Shown in pieces: positions 62,549-64,000 of a stretch of DNA of 64,000 bases. Under the pieces are notes generated by a model. The model did not search any database, was not told where the DNA came from, and saw only the letters and a program-made list of their open reading frames with translations. The stretch's first letter is position 1. Each line of letters begins with the position of its first letter. This DNA comes from Vibrio sp. Y2-5 (GTDB lineage: Bacteria > Pseudomonadota > Gammaproteobacteria > Enterobacterales > Vibrionaceae). Both the position numbers and the translations under genes were made by a program. The DNA lies in the NCBI RefSeq assembly GCF_014596725.1, contig NZ_JACVEG010000001.1, forward strand, positions 620,001-684,000, given 5' to 3'.

Positions 62549-63539
62549 TAACGGTTTTTCCCACAAACACTATGCACACTGTGAAAGTGGAGTTATGTCA
62601 TCGATACTGACTCATCATGGTTTGCCTTTGTCTGAGCCAATGGTATTTGGCTTGTCCAGTGCTCTTACCTTTGCTTACCTTCCGTTTGTGAAGTTAAGCG
62701 GAATGCCTTTAATCGCTTATCGTTCTATGCCTAAATCAATCATCAAAGGCGTGCAAAAAGCATTAGGGGTGAAGATGAAAGTTGAGACATTTTCTAAACC
62801 CGCTCAAGGCACAGAAAGGCTCGATTCGTTGTTGGCTGACGGAAAAATCGTTGGTGCGCAAACCTCTGTATTTTGGCTTCCATATTTCCCGGAGGAGATG
62901 CGGTTCCATTTTAATGCTCATAATCTCGTTGTTGTTGGCAAAGAAGATAGTACCTATACCATTAGCGATCCGGTGTTCGAACATCTGGTTTCTTCCGATG
63001 AAAGTGCATTGCAAAAGGCCCGCTTTGTGAAGGGAGTTATGGCGCCTAAAGGTGCATTGTATTATCCGACCTATGTCCCTTCATCGGTTGATTTTCCTGT
63101 GATCATCGAAAAGAGTATCAAAAAAACCGCTAAATCGATGTTGAAAACTCCGGTACCTATTGCGGGACTTAAGGGGATGTATTTTCTGGCCAAACATATC
63201 CGAGCACTAGAAAATAAAGATGATCACTACGCTAAATTATTTTTGGGTCATATCATCCGCATGCAGGAAGAAATTGGTACGGGCGGGGCAGGTTTCCGAT
63301 ATATCTACGCGTCATTTCTACAAGAATCTGCGGCACTTATTAATAATCAAGCTTTGGAAAATGCATCAAAAGATATGACGATGATTGGTGATGAATGGCG
63401 AGAGTTTGCGTTATTGATTGCTAAAGCAATCCGTCCCAAAAATAAACAAGCGATTGATTATTCGATGATTGCATCCAAATTAGAATCCATTGCTGGTCAA
63501 GAACAACAGCTTTATCAATCACTTCTGAGAGCCTTTTAA
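62541..63539 (+). CDS. BtrH-like N-terminal domain protein
   Basis: 332 residues from ATG 62541 with GAGGAAA 6 nt upstream; an in-frame start at 62463 lies in the previous gene. The papain-like acyltransferase fold of BtrH is suggested by HYAHCESGVMSSIL (Cys14), the His in FHFNAHNLVVVGKED and the Asp in TISDPVFE. BtrH-type enzymes move an acyl chain from a carrier protein to an acceptor. In flexirubin-type clusters homologues accompany DarAB, where they may transfer the polyene acyl group. Substrate is inferred only. Confidence 0.7.
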   Translation: MSSNGFSHKHYAHCESGVMSSILTHHGLPLSEPMVFGLSSALTFAYLPFVKLSGMPLIAYRSMPKSIIKGVQKALGVKMKVETFSKPAQGTERLDSLLADGKIVGAQTSVFWLPYFPEEMRFHFNAHNLVVVGKEDSTYTISDPVFEHLVSSDESALQKARFVKGVMAPKGALYYPTYVPSSVDFPVIIEKSIKKTAKSMLKTPVPIAGLKGMYFLAKHIRALENKDDHYAKLFLGHIIRMQEEIGTGGAGFRYIYASFLQESAALINNQALENASKDMTMIGDEWREFALLIAKAIRPKNKQAIDYSMIASKLESIAGQEQQLYQSLLRAF

Positions 63540-64000
63540 TGATCCAAATCGAGGCACTAACCAAGTCATACAATGAAGTTAAAGCGTTAGACAAATTATC
63601 ACTAGTTATTCCTTCCAACTGTATCTTTGGTTTACTCGGGCCGAACGGGGCAGGGAAAAGCACGCTTATGTCTATCTTGAATGGTTTACTCGCTTATGAT
63701 GCGGGTAGCGTAACTTTCTTCGGGATGCCTTTGACGCAAAACCTGAAGGAAATTCGCGAGCGTTGTTCGTTGATACCTCAAAGTCTCGCCTTTTATGAAC
63801 ATTTAACGGTGAAAGAGAATTTGAATTTTTTTGCGGGTATTCAGGGAATTAAAGGTGAACGTTTTCATCAAAACTTTGAATATGCCATTGAAACAAACCG
63901 TTTATCTTCAATGCTGGCGCGAAAGGCATCAACGTTGTCTGGTGGACAAAAACGTCGGCTTAACATCGCTATTGGCTTGTTGAACAATCCTGACATCCTG
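63539..64000 (+). CDS. ABC transporter ATP-binding protein (3' end outside window)
   Basis: 154 residues visible and no stop codon before the window ends. Start overlaps the BtrH-like stop by 1 nt. Walker A GPNGAGKST at residues 34-42, Q-loop SLIPQSLAFYEHLTV, and signature LSGGQKRRL at 133-141 are intact; Walker B would follow beyond 64000. DrrA-like exporter type (GLLGPNGAGKS). Likely exports or positions the product of this cluster with a permease encoded downstream. Confidence 0.9.
   Translation, partial: MIQIEALTKSYNEVKALDKLSLVIPSNCIFGLLGPNGAGKSTLMSILNGLLAYDAGSVTFFGMPLTQNLKEIRERCSLIPQSLAFYEHLTVKENLNFFAGIQGIKGERFHQNFEYAIETNRLSSMLARKASTLSGGQKRRLNIAIGLLNNPDIL

Overview
The window looks like a stretch of the large chromosome of a Vibrio (Gammaproteobacteria, Vibrionaceae). 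The housekeeping order serS ... bioA/bioBFCD ... htpX - photo-oxidative stress operon - purB-hflD-mnmA - gsk - hns - lysine transporter - hisGDCBHAFI - thiD/rluE - icd - cspD/clpS-clpA is, from memory, the order found in Vibrio cholerae chromosome I. Protein features (monomeric NADP isocitrate dehydrogenase, VicH-type H-NS, NhaC-type lysine transporter behind a lysine riboswitch, bifunctional HisB and HisIE) agree.

Layout. 1-672 is the 3' part of serS. 933-22000 is accessory. It holds a very large repeat-bearing surface lipoprotein with polysaccharide-lyase family 8 similarity and a C-terminal DNRLRE/CBM96-like domain. Next comes a complete nitrate assimilation locus (nasA, cobA, a TrpD2/YbiB-like gene, nasT, nrtABC, nirBD), then a divergently oriented RND efflux pair. 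22256-27426 is the biotin locus with bioA facing bioBFCD. 27517-27690 is an unlisted 57-residue small ORF, followed by htpX. 29010-35020 is an eight-gene overlapping operon (NTF2-like, SDR, FAD amine-oxidase-like, DUF1365, CFA-synthase-like, DUF2878, chalcone-isomerase-like, DUF3833) of the kind linked to singlet-oxygen and light stress. 35080-40526 is purB, hflD, mnmA, gsk and hns. 40925-42829 is a lysine riboswitch with an NhaC-type transporter. 42995-50321 is the his operon with its leader peptide and attenuator. 50576-59728 holds a PAS-GGDEF cyclase, tRNA-Lys(CTT), a TPP riboswitch with thiD, rluE, icd, cspD, clpS and clpA. From 60059 to the end runs a second accessory block: a tightly overlapping operon resembling the DarA/DarB dialkylresorcinol (flexirubin-like) pathway with a BtrH-like protein and an ABC ATPase, cut by the window edge.

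Regulation is unusually legible. The nitrate locus carries sigma-54-type -24/-12 elements before nasA, nasT and (weaker) nrtA, a GCAC-N7-GTGC NtrC-like site, and two leaders in which an ANNGNN hexaloop hairpin overlaps and excludes an intrinsic terminator. That is the expected target of the ANTAR protein NasT encoded between them. Other readable controls are PurR-like boxes before purB and gsk, a BirA-like site between bioA and bioB, a TGTACA inverted repeat over the -35 of the stress operon, a His5 leader peptide, and a TPP riboswitch whose platform pairs directly with the thiD ribosome binding site.

Functionally, NrtABC imports nitrate, NasA reduces it to nitrite and NirBD reduces nitrite to ammonium, with CobA supplying the siroheme precursor. 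The least understood parts are the divergent lyase-like lipoprotein, the 141-residue protein inside the DarAB-like operon, and a 46-nt structured element upstream of it.
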